A stretch of 64,000 nucleotides of DNA from Nitrospira sp. (GCA_005116835.1 SWDM01000002.1:1-64000); one strand, 5' to 3'. Counted from the stretch's first letter, positions 9,938 to 19,296 are shown. Notes: a model not told the origin generated them from the letters alone. Made by a program: numbers and translations.

Positions 9938-10313
9938 CCGTCAAATCAGTGGGCACGAGGAATCGTCGCAAACATGGTCATAACCCAAATGGGTTAATGG
10001 CCGGGCAGGTAAGGCTCATGCGTGGGATAAGCACACTAAACACAACGTGCTAAGTGTTGTCGCATTTACAACCTAAGCACCGCATTAATACTGGGCTTCA
10101 TGTCTATTTAGCCGGCAATATATGTGTCGCTATGTATGAAAGCACAGCGCACCGTGCTGCATATTTTATCTCCGCGAAAACTCATAGCATTAAATAACGA
10201 ACTGCAGATGGGAAACCCCAGTAGCAGGGACTACGCGGCAAGTAACCCAAATGATCAGTAATGCCTCAGCCAGAGGTGTAAGCTGAAACCACCGCTTAGA
10301 AGAGATTTACCCT
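9938..10313. other. gene-free stretch
   Basis: No coding sequence was recognised. It contains a short palindrome TAACCCA-AA-TGGGTTA at 9981-9996 and is more AT-rich than the rest of the window. It may be debris following the truncated antitoxin. Confidence 0.5.
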
Positions 10314-11231
10314 TTAACAATACTTCCGTGTTTCTAGTCCTTGCGCACAACGTGTATAAGAAAATGGTAGCCAATCTTTTCGAAAGTCCCCTCCAACGCG
10401 CTCTGCGAGTTCTACCGCTCTATCATAATACTTCGCGGCGCTTTGCCTATCTCCACGTGCTAGATAAGTCTCCGCCATATCGTCATACATTATAGCTTCA
10501 AGTTGGATAAGCCCGATCATGCTGACCCCCTCGTCCTTTGACCGAGAGATGAATTGTCTCATCTCCTCATACGAGCCACCCCAGCGAGGGCTAAGACTGT
10601 CCATGAAGCGATTCCTAGCCAGAGAATTACTCGGAAGCATTTTATTTGCAGCGGCTATTAAAGCCCATGAATCTTCCTTGCTTCCCTCTGATCTGGCTAT
10701 ATCGAGCAGATGGAAAATGCTTAAGAAGGGCTTTTTAGTTAGCTCCAAAGACCTCTCGAGTTCAGTTCTCGCGATCTTATGATATTGCCGCATCTTATTT
10801 ATATTCTCTTGTGGCGTTTGGCTGATGGACTTGTCTCCCCTGACATCAAAGCCTTTTCTTTTAAAATAGACACCTGGTATCAAGTGTGCCGCATAAGAGT
10901 CTGGAACCGTATTCTTCCACTCCTCGATTCTCGCTAAGTCTTGTGTATCTATCTTGAGAAATTGTCTGTATGTGTTTCGTAGTTCAATGTCCGAAAGTGA
11001 CCCGATTTCAAATTTACCCTGGATCTGCCTAGTGGCCGATTCTAGCGCTACGAAATCTCCTGCTCTTAGTAGAGAAAGTAGATGCGCTTCGTGTTCAATA
11101 TTAGAAAATATTGACTTGTCCTCTGTGGACGTTGTGACGCCGATGGTTGCTGACTCGGGTGTCGCGAGCGTGGGAGCGATACTTAAAACATAAGGGAGTC
11201 CTATGATGACCAGTAGGGCACTGATCTTCAT
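10314..11231 (-). CDS. DUF4034 domain protein, exported
   Basis: From the ATG at 11231, preceded by a perfect AGGAGG, the product is about 305 residues. A signal peptide (MKISALLVIIGLPYVLS) ends near TLATP. The remainder is helical and TPR-like, with the segment NRFMDSLSPRWGGSYEEMRQ characteristic of DUF4034 and a final repeat AAKYYDRAVELAERVGGDFR. The function of this family is unknown. The upstream extension to 11399 lacks a start signal. The codon and base composition is more AT-rich than the surroundings, suggesting recent acquisition. Confidence 0.7.
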   Translation of the reverse strand: MKISALLVIIGLPYVLSIAPTLATPESATIGVTTSTEDKSIFSNIEHEAHLLSLLRAGDFVALESATRQIQGKFEIGSLSDIELRNTYRQFLKIDTQDLARIEEWKNTVPDSYAAHLIPGVYFKRKGFDVRGDKSISQTPQENINKMRQYHKIARTELERSLELTKKPFLSIFHLLDIARSEGSKEDSWALIAAANKMLPSNSLARNRFMDSLSPRWGGSYEEMRQFISRSKDEGVSMIGLIQLEAIMYDDMAETYLARGDRQSAAKYYDRAVELAERVGGDFRKDWLPFSYTRCAQGLETRKYC

Positions 11232-11481
11232 TTTCAACCTCCTAATTCCATTGTGAAAATATAACGGTGGGAGTACAGATACTCCTCGTGGAGAAAAGCC
11301 TATCAGAAATCGAGGATCTGACAACACAAGCTGCCGCTTAAACACTCTTGTAGCCGAAGAAGTGCGTGCATATGGCTGTTTTACAACGAGTGTCAGCATT
11401 GAGGGTCTACCATGGGAATTTGCAGATGACAGGGCCGCGTGTTTCGGGTATACGGACTCCTGACGGAGGTGTGGCTCGAGC

Positions 11482-11540
11482 GCGTAAACTGGGGTCTGGG
11501 GCGGTAAACTGGGGTCTGGGGCGGTAAACTGGGGTCTGGC
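11482..11540. repeat. three tandem copies of a 20-bp unit
   Basis: GGTAAACTGGGGTCTGGG-type units repeat three times. A related, partly degenerate pair lies at 13203-13232, also just before a family D element. Confidence 0.85.
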
Positions 11541-11590
11541 TTGACTATTGACTTATTATCGATCGTGAGCGGAACAAGGCAATGAGGGCC

Positions 11591-11821
11591 ATTCTGAACT
11601 TCCTGTTGCCGAGGCGGTGGGGGCTGGCAGGAGCGGAGGTCACCGGAGGCGCGGGGACCCGCCGAGGCTTGGCCAGGAAGGAAAGCGGAAACTGACCGAG
11701 TCTTCGAGGGAATTTCCGAAGGCGTTCCGCCTGGCCGAGCCCGTGAGGGTCACGCCGGGAGGTGCCGGATCACTTGCCGGCCCCCACCACCTCAGCACCT
11801 CACTGCCTCGTCACTCAGAAT
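11591..11821. repeat. family D repeat, full-length copy
   Basis: This 231-bp element starts ATTCTGA and ends TCAGAAT, its inverted ends. It contains GGAGCGGAGGTCACCGGAGG near the left and AATTTCCGAAGGCGTTCCGC in the middle. It is the uninterrupted counterpart of the copy at 13283-13698. The rest of the 11.4-12.0 kb gap holds no recognisable gene. Confidence 0.75.
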
Positions 11822-12009
11822 ACTCAAATTGGTTATTCGTTGAGGGCAGGCCGGACCATTTCGCCTACCGCTAGACGTCTTTGCGCAGTTCGATAGAGAG
11901 CACAGCCAGCCAATTGGAACCGATTCGGCAGTAGAGGGCGAGGGGAGGGTGTCTGACACCTTCCCTCCACCCCTGGGGAACCGAAACGGGCGATACGTTG
12001 GAGTCTGGG

Positions 12010-13152
12010 TCAACGGAGAGAGTTCAGATAAGAAACCAGAGCAGAAATTTCTTCGTCATTGAGGTGCCGGGTAGCCGACATGGTCGTTCCGGCAATGCCA
12101 TCTTTGATCGCTCGCGCCATCTCCAGATCGGTTCGCCGTTTCAAGACGGACCAATCGCGAAGATTTGGAGGGACTCGACGGACGAAAGGACCGGCAAATG
12201 CCGTGAATGGGGAAGGCGCATATCCGGGTGGGCTTCCGAAGAGAAGGTCCTGCTTGATATCTGTGTACATATCCCCGTCGCGGCCGTGGCATGTGTTGCA
12301 CCCCCCTTTACCGTTAAACAGATTGCGACCATCGGTGATAGGATTCTTGGGGAACACGAGGGGTGGCGGTGTAACCTCCTCGATCGCGCTCGGCTGAGGA
12401 GAAGCGATTTCGGATTCTTTATGCAGCGTCATCTGCGGGGGCGTAGATGAGGGCACTACGGGCGTCCGTGCGCCGTCGTACTTCCAGTGGATGTGGGTTT
12501 CTTTGGGAGTGAACGTAATGGTGAGTCCGATATCGGAGTATTCCCAGACCTCCTCACGTCCTCGTTTCTTGATGTTTCGAGGTGTGCCGAATCTCTGCAC
12601 GATGTCGGCTCGACTCGTCCCGAGTTGAGGAGTCAAGTCTTGAACGAGTGGTTCCTGACGTTGAGGAGCAGGAGGAAGATCGGAAGGGAAAGAGGAGGAA
12701 GAAGGTCCCCGGGCCTCTTCTCTGGGTTGCCTTGGTAAATGAGTCAGTATTGATTGATCCACGCGGAGCAGGCGCCACACCGACGTTGATCCTTGCCGGC
12801 AACCGGGAGAGTTCGGTTCCTCATAGATCATCTGAGTATCCACGAGAAGACGTGATGTATCCCGATCTTGAGCATATCTCCGCAGTTCGTTGATGGCTGC
12901 ATCAAACGCGCTTGTGCGACCTTCTTCTGCCGTACTGGCACATGACGCCACCCCGACAAAGTAGAGTTCTCCCCCGAATCGAAACATAGCTTGTTCTGTC
13001 CAGAAGGGACGCTGGGACGACTGTGCTTGAACGGAATTTACCAAGGTGCTGGTGAGCAGAGGTACGGCGAGAACACAGATAGACCATTGAGCGAGAGACT
13101 TGAATGCCCTAGAGGTTTCCATGTCGGACAGCATACCACTGCCAGCAATCAT
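12010..13152 (-). CDS. exported protein with a C-terminal cytochrome c domain
   Basis: The 380-residue protein starts at an ATG with AAGGGGG 8 bases upstream. Residues about 17-45 are a signal peptide ending QAQ. A middle region has a Pro/Ser-rich linker and a small SmpA/OmlA-like patch (GTSRADIVQRFGTPRNIKKR). The last 100 residues form a class I cytochrome c with one haem site, CNTCH, and a distal Met candidate (AGTTMSATRHLNDEEISALV). It should be periplasmic and could carry electrons. Its partner is unknown, and it stands alone between repeat-rich gaps. Confidence 0.75.
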   Translation of the reverse strand: MIAGSGMLSDMETSRAFKSLAQWSICVLAVPLLTSTLVNSVQAQSSQRPFWTEQAMFRFGGELYFVGVASCASTAEEGRTSAFDAAINELRRYAQDRDTSRLLVDTQMIYEEPNSPGCRQGSTSVWRLLRVDQSILTHLPRQPREEARGPSSSSFPSDLPPAPQRQEPLVQDLTPQLGTSRADIVQRFGTPRNIKKRGREEVWEYSDIGLTITFTPKETHIHWKYDGARTPVVPSSTPPQMTLHKESEIASPQPSAIEEVTPPPLVFPKNPITDGRNLFNGKGGCNTCHGRDGDMYTDIKQDLLFGSPPGYAPSPFTAFAGPFVRRVPPNLRDWSVLKRRTDLEMARAIKDGIAGTTMSATRHLNDEEISALVSYLNSLR

Positions 13153-13282
13153 GTGAAACGCCCCCTTCTGTGATCATCTGAAATCCTCCCCCTCTCCGGG
13201 CCAGTAAACTAGGGTCGTAAACTGGGGTCTGGCATGAGTATGGACTTATTGCAATCGTGAGCGGAACAAGGCAATGAGGGCC

Positions 13283-13698
13283 ATTCTGAATTTACTGTTA
13301 CCGAGGTGGGGGGGGGGCCGGTAGGAGCGGAGGTCACCGGAGGCGCGGGGACCAACCGAGGCTTGGCCAGAAGGAACCTGTCCGACATTGCCGTTCGCGA
13401 CGAGGCGAAGGAGGTGCGGTCAGATGCGAGGCCGCAGGCCTGAAGAAACCGGAGGTGTATTCGCTGGAATACATTGAGGATTTTTTCGGGCTGAGAACGA
13501 TGCAGATGATTGCAGATCGTTCGCCGCAGTAGAACGGCCAAGGTCGGATAGGTTCCCAAGAAAACGGAAACTGACCGAGTCTGCGAGGGAATTTCCGAAG
13601 GCGTTCCGCCTGGCCGAGCCCATGAGGGTCGCGCCGGGAGGTGCCGAGCACCTGCCTGCCCCACCACCTCAGCGTTTCACTGCCTCGTCACTCAGAAT
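13283..13698. repeat. family D repeat interrupted by a family A element
   Basis: Ends ATTCTGA (13283) and TCAGAAT (13698) match the copy at 11591-11821. This one is about 185 bp longer because a second palindromic element lies at 13373-13556. Apart from the inserted block and small changes, the two copies align. Confidence 0.75.
13373..13556. repeat. palindromic element, family A core with different arms (copy 2)
   Basis: The inverted arms GGAACCTGTCCGACATTGCC (left) and GGCCAAGGTCGGATAGGTTC (right) bound a core that shares GAAACCGGAGG and TTGAGGATTT with the element at 2184-2312. The arms of the two copies are unrelated. It sits inside a family D repeat, and 11591-11821 shows the empty site. 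Confidence 0.75.
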
Positions 13699-13732
13699 CT
13701 TGAAGAAATGGGCTCTGGGTGAAAAAAAGACA

Positions 13733-13800
13733 ATTCTGAGTTTCCTATTTCTCTTGGTCGGAATGACCCGCTGAAGCGGAGGTCACCGGATTTGCGAGGG
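13733..13800. repeat. family D repeat, short fragment
   Basis: ATTCTGAGTTTCCT, then AAGCGGAGGTCACCGGA. It lies directly after the interrupted copy. Confidence 0.5.
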
Positions 13801-13964
13801 ATGCCGACACAGCTGGACCTACGAATGGGGAATTGCACGCAAGGAATGCATCCTGAGAAGCTGCGTTGCAGTCCGCAGGTTGAATTGATGACATTTGCGC
13901 AAGCTGCGGGGGATGGTCTGAAAATGGATGGGCTAAAAATTTGTCAGAAACGCAGAGATCTCAT

Positions 13965-15269
13965 ATGAAGAAGTTCTGGAGTTGTTCTAACCACCTGGTT
14001 TGGGTTCTGGGATTAGTGGCCACACTGTTGCTCGCCGGGTGCGACAGTGGCGGTAGCGGTGGTGGTAGTACCCCACAAGCCGGTGTGCTCGGTGTGTCGT
14101 TGACCGATGCACCAGCCTGCGGCTTCGAGGAAGTGAATGTCACTGTCAGCAAGGTGCGCGTGCATCAGAGCAACTCGGCAGATGACAAAGCCGCCGGTTG
14201 GACCGATATCACTCTCAACCCCGCACGTACAATCAACCTACTCAACCTCAATGATCCAACGCAACCCAATTTCGCGCTTGACAGTCTTGGCGAGACGCCG
14301 TTAGCAGCAGGCCATTACACGCAAGTGCGTCTGGTCTTGGTGGACAACAATGGTCATTCACCCACTGCCAATTGGGTTGTCCTGGAAGGTCAAGATCCTG
14401 GAATCATCGGCAACAGGATTCCGCTCGTAACGCCCAGTGCCGTCCAAAGCGGAATCAAGTTAATCCATCAGTTCGACGTGGGGTCCGGACAACGTGTCGA
14501 TCTGTTGCTGGACTTCGATGCTTGCCGCTCCGTTGTGCGGACCGGCAACGATAAGTACATACTCAAACCCGTGATCAAGGTCGTCCCATTCGTATTGAAC
14601 GGCATAGACGGCTTTGTCGATACAAACCTGCTTGGCAACCATGTCGTCGTGTCGGCCCAGGTGAACGGTGAAATCGTTCGCGCGACAGTGCCTAACACAA
14701 CCCCCGCCCCTAACCCCAATAGAGGGAAATTTTTCCTAGCCCGCCTTACTCCGGGGGTAACCTACGACGTTGTGATCACCGCCGACAACCATGCGACAGC
14801 AGTGATCACCGGAGTCCCAGTTCCAACCAATACCAGCATTACCACGGTGAGCACCAACGAATCCCCTACTTCGCCAATTGCCTTGAACTCCTCCGCGACC
14901 CATAGCATCAGCGGCACAGTAACATTGAGCCCGCCGACCGATGAACCAACCGTCTTTGTTGCAGCGAAACAAACACTCGACGGCGGGCCGACCGTGACCG
15001 TAAAATCGCTGCCTGCCACCCTCTTAACCGTCAGTCCAGGAGACCAGACCGGTGATTACGGCTACAACTTGACCCTGCCCATCGGCGCGCCTTCGCTCGG
15101 CGTATACAGCACAAGCCTCCCGATCTTGTTTACTCCGCAACCTACAGCGGTTGGAGTTCACTATACGATCCAGACTTCTGCAGCTGCTTACCAACCTCAG
15201 TCGGTCAACATCCCGGACCTTTCCACGGTGAATACACCCCAGGATTTTACCTTGATCTTGATGCCGTAA
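13965..15269 (+). CDS. DUF4382 domain lipoprotein
   Basis: From the ATG at 13965 the protein is about 434 residues. A signal peptide ends in the lipobox LLLAGC, followed by a Gly/Ser linker. Residues about 35-205 match DUF4382 (GVLGVSLTDAPACGFEEVNVTVSKVRVHQ, INLLNLNDP, YTQVRLVLVDNNG). The rest is beta-rich and looks like carboxypeptidase-regulatory or Ig-like repeats. The family is surface-exposed and of unknown function. No operon partner is evident, and flanking gaps are full of repeats. Confidence 0.78.
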   Translation: MKKFWSCSNHLVWVLGLVATLLLAGCDSGGSGGGSTPQAGVLGVSLTDAPACGFEEVNVTVSKVRVHQSNSADDKAAGWTDITLNPARTINLLNLNDPTQPNFALDSLGETPLAAGHYTQVRLVLVDNNGHSPTANWVVLEGQDPGIIGNRIPLVTPSAVQSGIKLIHQFDVGSGQRVDLLLDFDACRSVVRTGNDKYILKPVIKVVPFVLNGIDGFVDTNLLGNHVVVSAQVNGEIVRATVPNTTPAPNPNRGKFFLARLTPGVTYDVVITADNHATAVITGVPVPTNTSITTVSTNESPTSPIALNSSATHSISGTVTLSPPTDEPTVFVAAKQTLDGGPTVTVKSLPATLLTVSPGDQTGDYGYNLTLPIGAPSLGVYSTSLPILFTPQPTAVGVHYTIQTSAAAYQPQSVNIPDLSTVNTPQDFTLILMP

Positions 15270-15414
15270 GGGATCGCTCATCTCGACGGCTTGAGGGCAA
15301 GAAAATAGGTTCACCTATGAAGAAAAGCTGCAAGGGGCACAGAGGGCTGGGAGAATCTGAAGTTACCGGAGGTGCGGCCCTTCAGTGCAAAGACACAATC
15401 CTCGCTTTCAAAGT

Positions 15415-15789
15415 TCATCGTTCGGATTGTACTGTTCCGCCCAGTTCCTGCGCTTTTCCGAGATGTGCGGCATAAAGCTCTTGCATCTGCTTTGCACGAT
15501 GCCGCTTTTCTTGCACTGCGGTCATCAATGCTCCCCGCCGAAACCCCTTGGTGTCTTCGTAGGGCCTGATCTTTGATAGCGCAGTCTCGAATTCGACGGC
15601 TTCGGCCTCCAACTCTTGCGCCTTGTTCTGATACACCTTGGCCGCCGCGAGGTGATCGTCCGCGTTGCCAGTGGACGCCAGCCGCTCTTCCAAGGCTGCT
15701 GGCAGTTGCCTGTTATATCCCTTGAGGTTGAGCAGACGGATCAGTGGCAACCTGGCTAGTACACCGAGTATAGATTCATTGAACCCCAT
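15415..15789 (-). CDS. hypothetical coiled-coil protein
   Basis: The 124-residue protein is not recognised. It has a short hydrophobic stretch near the N-terminus (GVLARLPLIRLLNL), then a long charged, heptad-like helix (DHLAAAKVYQNKAQELEAEAVEF) with a second helical block near the end. The start has GGTGGAG just upstream. Coding potential looks real, but the function is unknown. Confidence 0.5.
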   Translation of the reverse strand: MGFNESILGVLARLPLIRLLNLKGYNRQLPAALEERLASTGNADDHLAAAKVYQNKAQELEAEAVEFETALSKIRPYEDTKGFRRGALMTAVQEKRHRAKQMQELYAAHLGKAQELGGTVQSER

Positions 15790-15910
15790 CGCTCCACCTT
15801 TTGCTCAGCTGTCCAAGACATCGTTTCTCACGCCTTCGAGAAGATACGCTGAAAGCCGCAGAAAATCGAGAAATCGAAACAGAGAGGTAGGGAAGCAAGA
15901 AAAGAGGGAC

Positions 15911-15999
15911 ATTCTGAATTCCTACTGTCGCAGACGGTGGGAGCAGGCGGGAGCGGAGGTCACCGGAGACGCGGGGACGAGGATCGGCCAGGCTCAGAA
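15911..15999. repeat. family D repeat, internally deleted copy
   Basis: It starts ATTCTGAATTCCT, holds GGAGCGGAGGTCACCGGAGA, and ends near TCAGAAAT. At about 89 bp it lacks the middle of the 231-bp form. Confidence 0.6.
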
Positions 16000-16020
16000 A
16001 TGAAGAAAAGCCGTATGGCG

Positions 16021-16365
16021 CTATGGTGAGGAATCGGGCGGGACGAGCGGCTCTAGAGTGTTGATCAGCTCAGGGATGTCACGGCTCGCTATCTTCCATA
16101 CCCGGTGGACATCGACCTGAAAATAGTCATGGACCACGACATTCCGAAAGCCCATAATTTTTCTCCAAGGGATCTCAGGATGAGCGTTTCTGAATTCTGA
16201 AGAAACGCGCTTGGCCGTTTCACCGAGCACAGTACACTGAAGCAACACGGCATCCTGATCCCGGCGGTTCTTGAGGAACTCCTTCTCTTGAAGCCCACTT
16301 GTATATTCCCGTATTTGCCTCGCAGCCTGAATCATATCGAGCAAAAGCGAGTCGTCACGCTGCAT
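16021..16365 (-). CDS. hepT: HepT-like ribonuclease toxin
   Basis: From the ATG at 16365 the product is about 114 residues, the usual size for HepT/DUF86 proteins. The HEPN active-site motif RX4HXY is present as RNVVVHDY. HepT toxins cleave RNA and are neutralised when the paired MntA antitoxin adds AMP groups to the Tyr of this motif. The start overlaps the end of mntA by 11 bases, so the two are translated together. The longer frame to 16461 runs into mntA and is not needed. Confidence 0.88.
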   Translation of the reverse strand: MQRDDSLLLDMIQAARQIREYTSGLQEKEFLKNRRDQDAVLLQCTVLGETAKRVSSEFRNAHPEIPWRKIMGFRNVVVHDYFQVDVHRVWKIASRDIPELINTLEPLVPPDSSP

Positions 16366-16678
16366 ACACGGCTTCCATGTGGGAGAGAATGTGCTTGCGC
16401 CGGATGTAGTTGCGGCTTTCCTCCACCAATCGTTTCTCAACCAGATCAACCGCTCGTCCAAACAGTGACTCCAACTCCTCCTTCATGTCCAGCAAATGCT
16501 CAACCCCCCAGTCTGAATCGGGGCTGAACGTTACCAGCACATCTACGTCGCTGTCCGGGCGAAAGTCGTCGCGTAAGACAGAGCCGAAGAGCGCAAACTC
16601 AACGATCTTCCACTTCCTGCAGAACCCCGCAATCGTTTCTTTGGAGACGCTTAATTTTTCTTCCACTGTCATACACAT
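16355..16678 (-). CDS. mntA: MntA-like nucleotidyltransferase antitoxin
   Basis: The 107-residue minimal nucleotidyltransferase has the catalytic motif [18 protein letters not shown] (GSX10DXD type), with a third acidic residue in VDLVEK. It should AMPylate HepT, encoded immediately downstream with an 11-base overlap. The first ATG at 16678 or the second at 16672 could be the start. The second has better spacing to a GGAG. Both flanks of the pair carry family D repeats, which suggests it arrived with them or sits in a hot spot. Confidence 0.88.
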   Translation of the reverse strand: MCMTVEEKLSVSKETIAGFCRKWKIVEFALFGSVLRDDFRPDSDVDVLVTFSPDSDWGVEHLLDMKEELESLFGRAVDLVEKRLVEESRNYIRRKHILSHMEAVYAA

Positions 16679-16793
16679 TCACTCCGAATGGCAACCATGC
16701 AGAAGCACGAAAGGATGGTAGCACCGAGCAAATCTAAAGTCACGCCGCGAGGAGAGTGTGAGGGCATTCACGTCAGGGGGAGGAAACAGGGAC

Positions 16794-17018
16794 ATTCTGA
16801 ATTTCCTGATCTCGCAGGTGGGGGGGGGGGCTGGCAGGAGCGGAGGTCACCGGAGGTTCAAGGACCAACCGAGGCTATGCCCGTGGGGAAGCGAAAACGA
16901 CTGAGTCTTCGAGGAAATTTCCAAAGGCGTTCCGCCTGGCCAAGCCCGTGAGAGTCGCGCCGGGAGGTGCCGAGCACCTGCCAGGCCCCAGCACCTCAGC
17001 GTTTCACTGCTTTGTCCC
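16794..17018. repeat. family D repeat, near full-length copy
   Basis: It begins ATTCTGAATTTCCTG at 16794, contains GGAGCGGAGGTCACCGGAGG and AATTTCCAAAGGCGTTCCGC, and fades near CAGCGTTTCACTGC. The remaining sequence up to 17317 holds no gene. A degenerate family C end (GAATTATTCATGAC) is at 17196-17209. Confidence 0.7.
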
Positions 17019-17317
17019 GTCTGTCTGTCGATCCCTGCCGAGACGGCGGGCAAATTTGTCTCAGCACCGAATCGTTTTCGTTCCACATGGAGCTTGTCCG
17101 GGGGCGCAACCCTAGGAAATACCTCAGACTGCAACAGATAGCCTGCGCATTATAGATGGGGCACATGGCTTGCGTGATATTCGTAAAGCCGGAATTATTC
17201 ATGACTCAGTTGCGAATGTGCTTCGAAGCCAGGCGAGTGAGAGACATCGATCAAGATGGGATACCGCGTTAGACGCCCGTTCTATTTCCCTTAATCCGAA
17301 CGAAACAAGGAGGGGCC

Positions 17318-17653
17318 ATGGCAGCCACAATAATGGAACTCCGCAAGTCCCAACGTTATCCTGTCCGCTTCAAAAGTATCTTCTCCATTGACGGGATGCA
17401 TATCGAGGACGGTGTTGTCACGGACCTATCCCTCGAAGGCTGTCGGTTGACAAGCGCCGTTCATATTCCTTCCAATGTCCCCATAGAAATTCATATTCGG
17501 CCCGATCAACATGCCCCCGTGTATGTTTCCGGTGCAGTGGTCTGTTGGGAGAAGGATTCCGTTTTTGGTCTTGCGTTCAAAGAGTTGCCGGAGCTCGAAT
17601 CGGCAACGCTGACTCGCCTGCTGTGGTTGTTGCCCTCGTGGGCAGAGGAATAG
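17318..17653 (+). CDS. PilZ domain protein
   Basis: The 111-residue single-domain protein starts after a strong AAGGAGG. It has the two c-di-GMP-binding motifs of PilZ: RKSQRYPVR (RxxxR type) and DLSLEGCRL (D/NxSxxG type). PilZ proteins change motility, exopolysaccharide or gene activity when they bind c-di-GMP. A REC-GGDEF-EAL protein that may turn over this messenger lies 7 kb downstream, but no direct target is adjacent. Confidence 0.85.
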   Translation: MAATIMELRKSQRYPVRFKSIFSIDGMHIEDGVVTDLSLEGCRLTSAVHIPSNVPIEIHIRPDQHAPVYVSGAVVCWEKDSVFGLAFKELPELESATLTRLLWLLPSWAEE

Positions 17654-17678
17654 GGTCATCCTTAACACTTCGCGTCTA

Positions 17679-17706
17679 GCCTGCATGACTCATGACGGTT
17701 CGTCTC
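17679..17706. repeat. degenerate family C repeat end
   Basis: AGCCTGCATGACTCATGACG matches the left end of the 46574-46762 element (AGCCCGCATTATTCATGACG) at 17 of 20 positions. No right end was found close by. Confidence 0.45.
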
Positions 17707-17722
17707 AAAGTCGCATAGCAGC

Positions 17723-17930
17723 CTAGTAGTGGGTAAAGAACGTGAGCAGAGAGATATTCCTGAATTTCTTAAAAACATTCCCCTTGATTGACTCGCTCAC
17801 AACCTGCGTAAGTTTCTCCGATGAAATGGGTTTCTCCAAGTAGTCGCAACGCCCAGCTTAAAGAGATGCGTGGCTCCGCCTAATTTCGGTTCTCCGGTCA
17901 GATTCCCTGTCGCCGCGGTCGTGAAGGGTT
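17723..17930 (-). pseudogene. response regulator receiver domain fragment, frameshifted
   Basis: Read leftward, one frame gives TGNLTGEPKLGGATHLFKLG and a neighbouring frame continues with CDYLEKPISSEKLTQVVSES before a TAG at 17723-17725. DYLEKPIS is the conserved Lys-Pro segment at the end of receiver domains. The join needs a single-base frameshift, and the N-terminal phospho-acceptor part is missing. It is a decayed remnant, unlikely to be functional. The remainder of the gap to 18191 holds only repeat-like sequence. Confidence 0.6.
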
Positions 17931-18191
17931 GGTGAAGCGGTGGTGCCTGGAAGAAGCATAGGCCCCCTGAAGCGCAGATACCAGCCGAGGCCCCGCCAGA
18001 TTTAGAAAGGAAGAAAAGCCCTATATGGAAAGAACAGGGAGTCAGATCCAGAGTTCAGCCTAACTACTTGATAAATCGGCTGTGGCCTGACCGGCCTTGC
18101 ATGCTCAATTATTTCTTCCTATCGTCCGATACACATCTTAATGGACACAACATCTGCCATACCTGCCCCATTCAATACAGGAGGATTAGTC

Positions 18192-18692
18192 ATGAGGCAG
18201 CCGGAGAAACTGGATTACAAACGTTCAGCGCAATCGATATCAGCCATAGGGGACAGCATCCCTCTGTCCCCTCATACCAAGCCGGAATCGACAGATGCCA
18301 TCGTGGCCTTCGTCGGGAAAGGCGTCGCATTCAACGGTGCGATCTCCTACAGCGGGACCGTCAGGATCGACGGATCCCTCGATGGAGAGATTCAGACCGA
18401 CGGGACCCTGTTGGTCGGGCCGGAAGCCATCATCACCGCAAAGGTGAGCGCCGGAACCATTGTCTGCATGGGGAAGATCACCGGTGATGTTACGGCAAAA
18501 GAAAAAATCAAGCTGCTCGCCCCCGCCGTTCTCAATGGCGGTGTGAAGACGCCAAAGTTCTCGATCGAGGATGGAGTACTCTTCAACGGAACAGTCCAGA
18601 TGACGCAAGCAGCTCGGAAAGCGACCCGCGAAATGCCGCTCCGCTCCACCGACGATCGAGAGGACTCATCGCTCAGGCAAGCCACGGCCTAA
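18192..18692 (+). CDS. bactofilin (polymer-forming cytoskeletal protein), copy 1
   Basis: From the ATG at 18192, 7 bases after AGGAGG, the protein is 166 residues. The central DUF583 beta-helix starts at VGKGVAFNGAISYSGTVRIDGSLDGEI and runs through repeated VSAGTIVCMGKITGDVTAKEKI turns. Bactofilins polymerise without nucleotides and scaffold cell-shape or envelope enzymes. Disordered tails lie at both ends, as usual. It is followed after about 90 bases by a second bactofilin, so they are probably co-transcribed. Confidence 0.88.
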   Translation: MRQPEKLDYKRSAQSISAIGDSIPLSPHTKPESTDAIVAFVGKGVAFNGAISYSGTVRIDGSLDGEIQTDGTLLVGPEAIITAKVSAGTIVCMGKITGDVTAKEKIKLLAPAVLNGGVKTPKFSIEDGVLFNGTVQMTQAARKATREMPLRSTDDREDSSLRQATA

Positions 18693-18781
18693 GACTCCAT
18701 GACGACTAACCTAATGGCCTAGCCTGCAACCGTGAAAAACGTGGAGGCGTGGTTCGGGACCGCCGCGATAAGGAGGATGTC

Positions 18782-19228
18782 ATGTGGGCACGTGGAAATA
18801 CTCAGCCCGAGATAATGACAGGACAAGAAGGGTTTACATTCCTGGCAAGGGGCGTGGTCTTCCGAGGCACAATAAGCCTGGAGGGAGATGTTAGGATTGA
18901 TGGCCAGATAGAGGGAGAAATCCAATCAACCGGCACCCTGACCATCGGAGAACATGCTGTGATCACCGGCGATATCAGAGCCGACATCTTGGTCACCAGC
19001 GGTAAAATCAAGGGGACTATCATTGCGTCGGAAAAGATCACCATCCTGAAGCCGGGGGTCTTGATCGGGGATATCCGCTCTCCGTCGATTTCTATTGAAG
19101 TGGGAGCAGTGTTCCACGGACAGTCCGACATGAGTGCAGCGATCCAGAGCGAGGACCAGCCCACATCGAGCGGGCAGATTCATGATCCCGCTGCCTACCC
19201 CAAGAGACTGCGCGCTCCAGACTCATAA
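18782..19228 (+). CDS. bactofilin, copy 2
   Basis: From the ATG at 18782, which has AAGGAGG upstream, the protein is 148 residues. The beta-helical core (FLARGVVFRGTISLEGDVRIDGQIEGEI, then turns ending GDIRSPSISIEVGAVFHGQ) parallels the preceding gene. The tails differ, so the two could form mixed filaments or play separate roles. A disordered C-terminus ends the protein. Confidence 0.88.
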   Translation: MWARGNTQPEIMTGQEGFTFLARGVVFRGTISLEGDVRIDGQIEGEIQSTGTLTIGEHAVITGDIRADILVTSGKIKGTIIASEKITILKPGVLIGDIRSPSISIEVGAVFHGQSDMSAAIQSEDQPTSSGQIHDPAAYPKRLRAPDS

Positions 19229-19296
19229 TGTGGGCAACAAGCGAGGCATGGGAAGACGGGGAAATCATCGGAGTGAGCAACGCCCTGCCTACAACA

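Noticed and set aside
11482-11540. CRISPR array from the three tandem 20-bp units
   Set aside because: The units are contiguous with no spacers and no cas genes occur in the window.
13209-17134. Minus-strand frames at 13209-13667 and 16847-17134 with similar peptides (AGARHLPAR ... PGGTP)
   Set aside because: The similarity comes from both lying in family D repeats. Frames break in other copies and there are no start signals.
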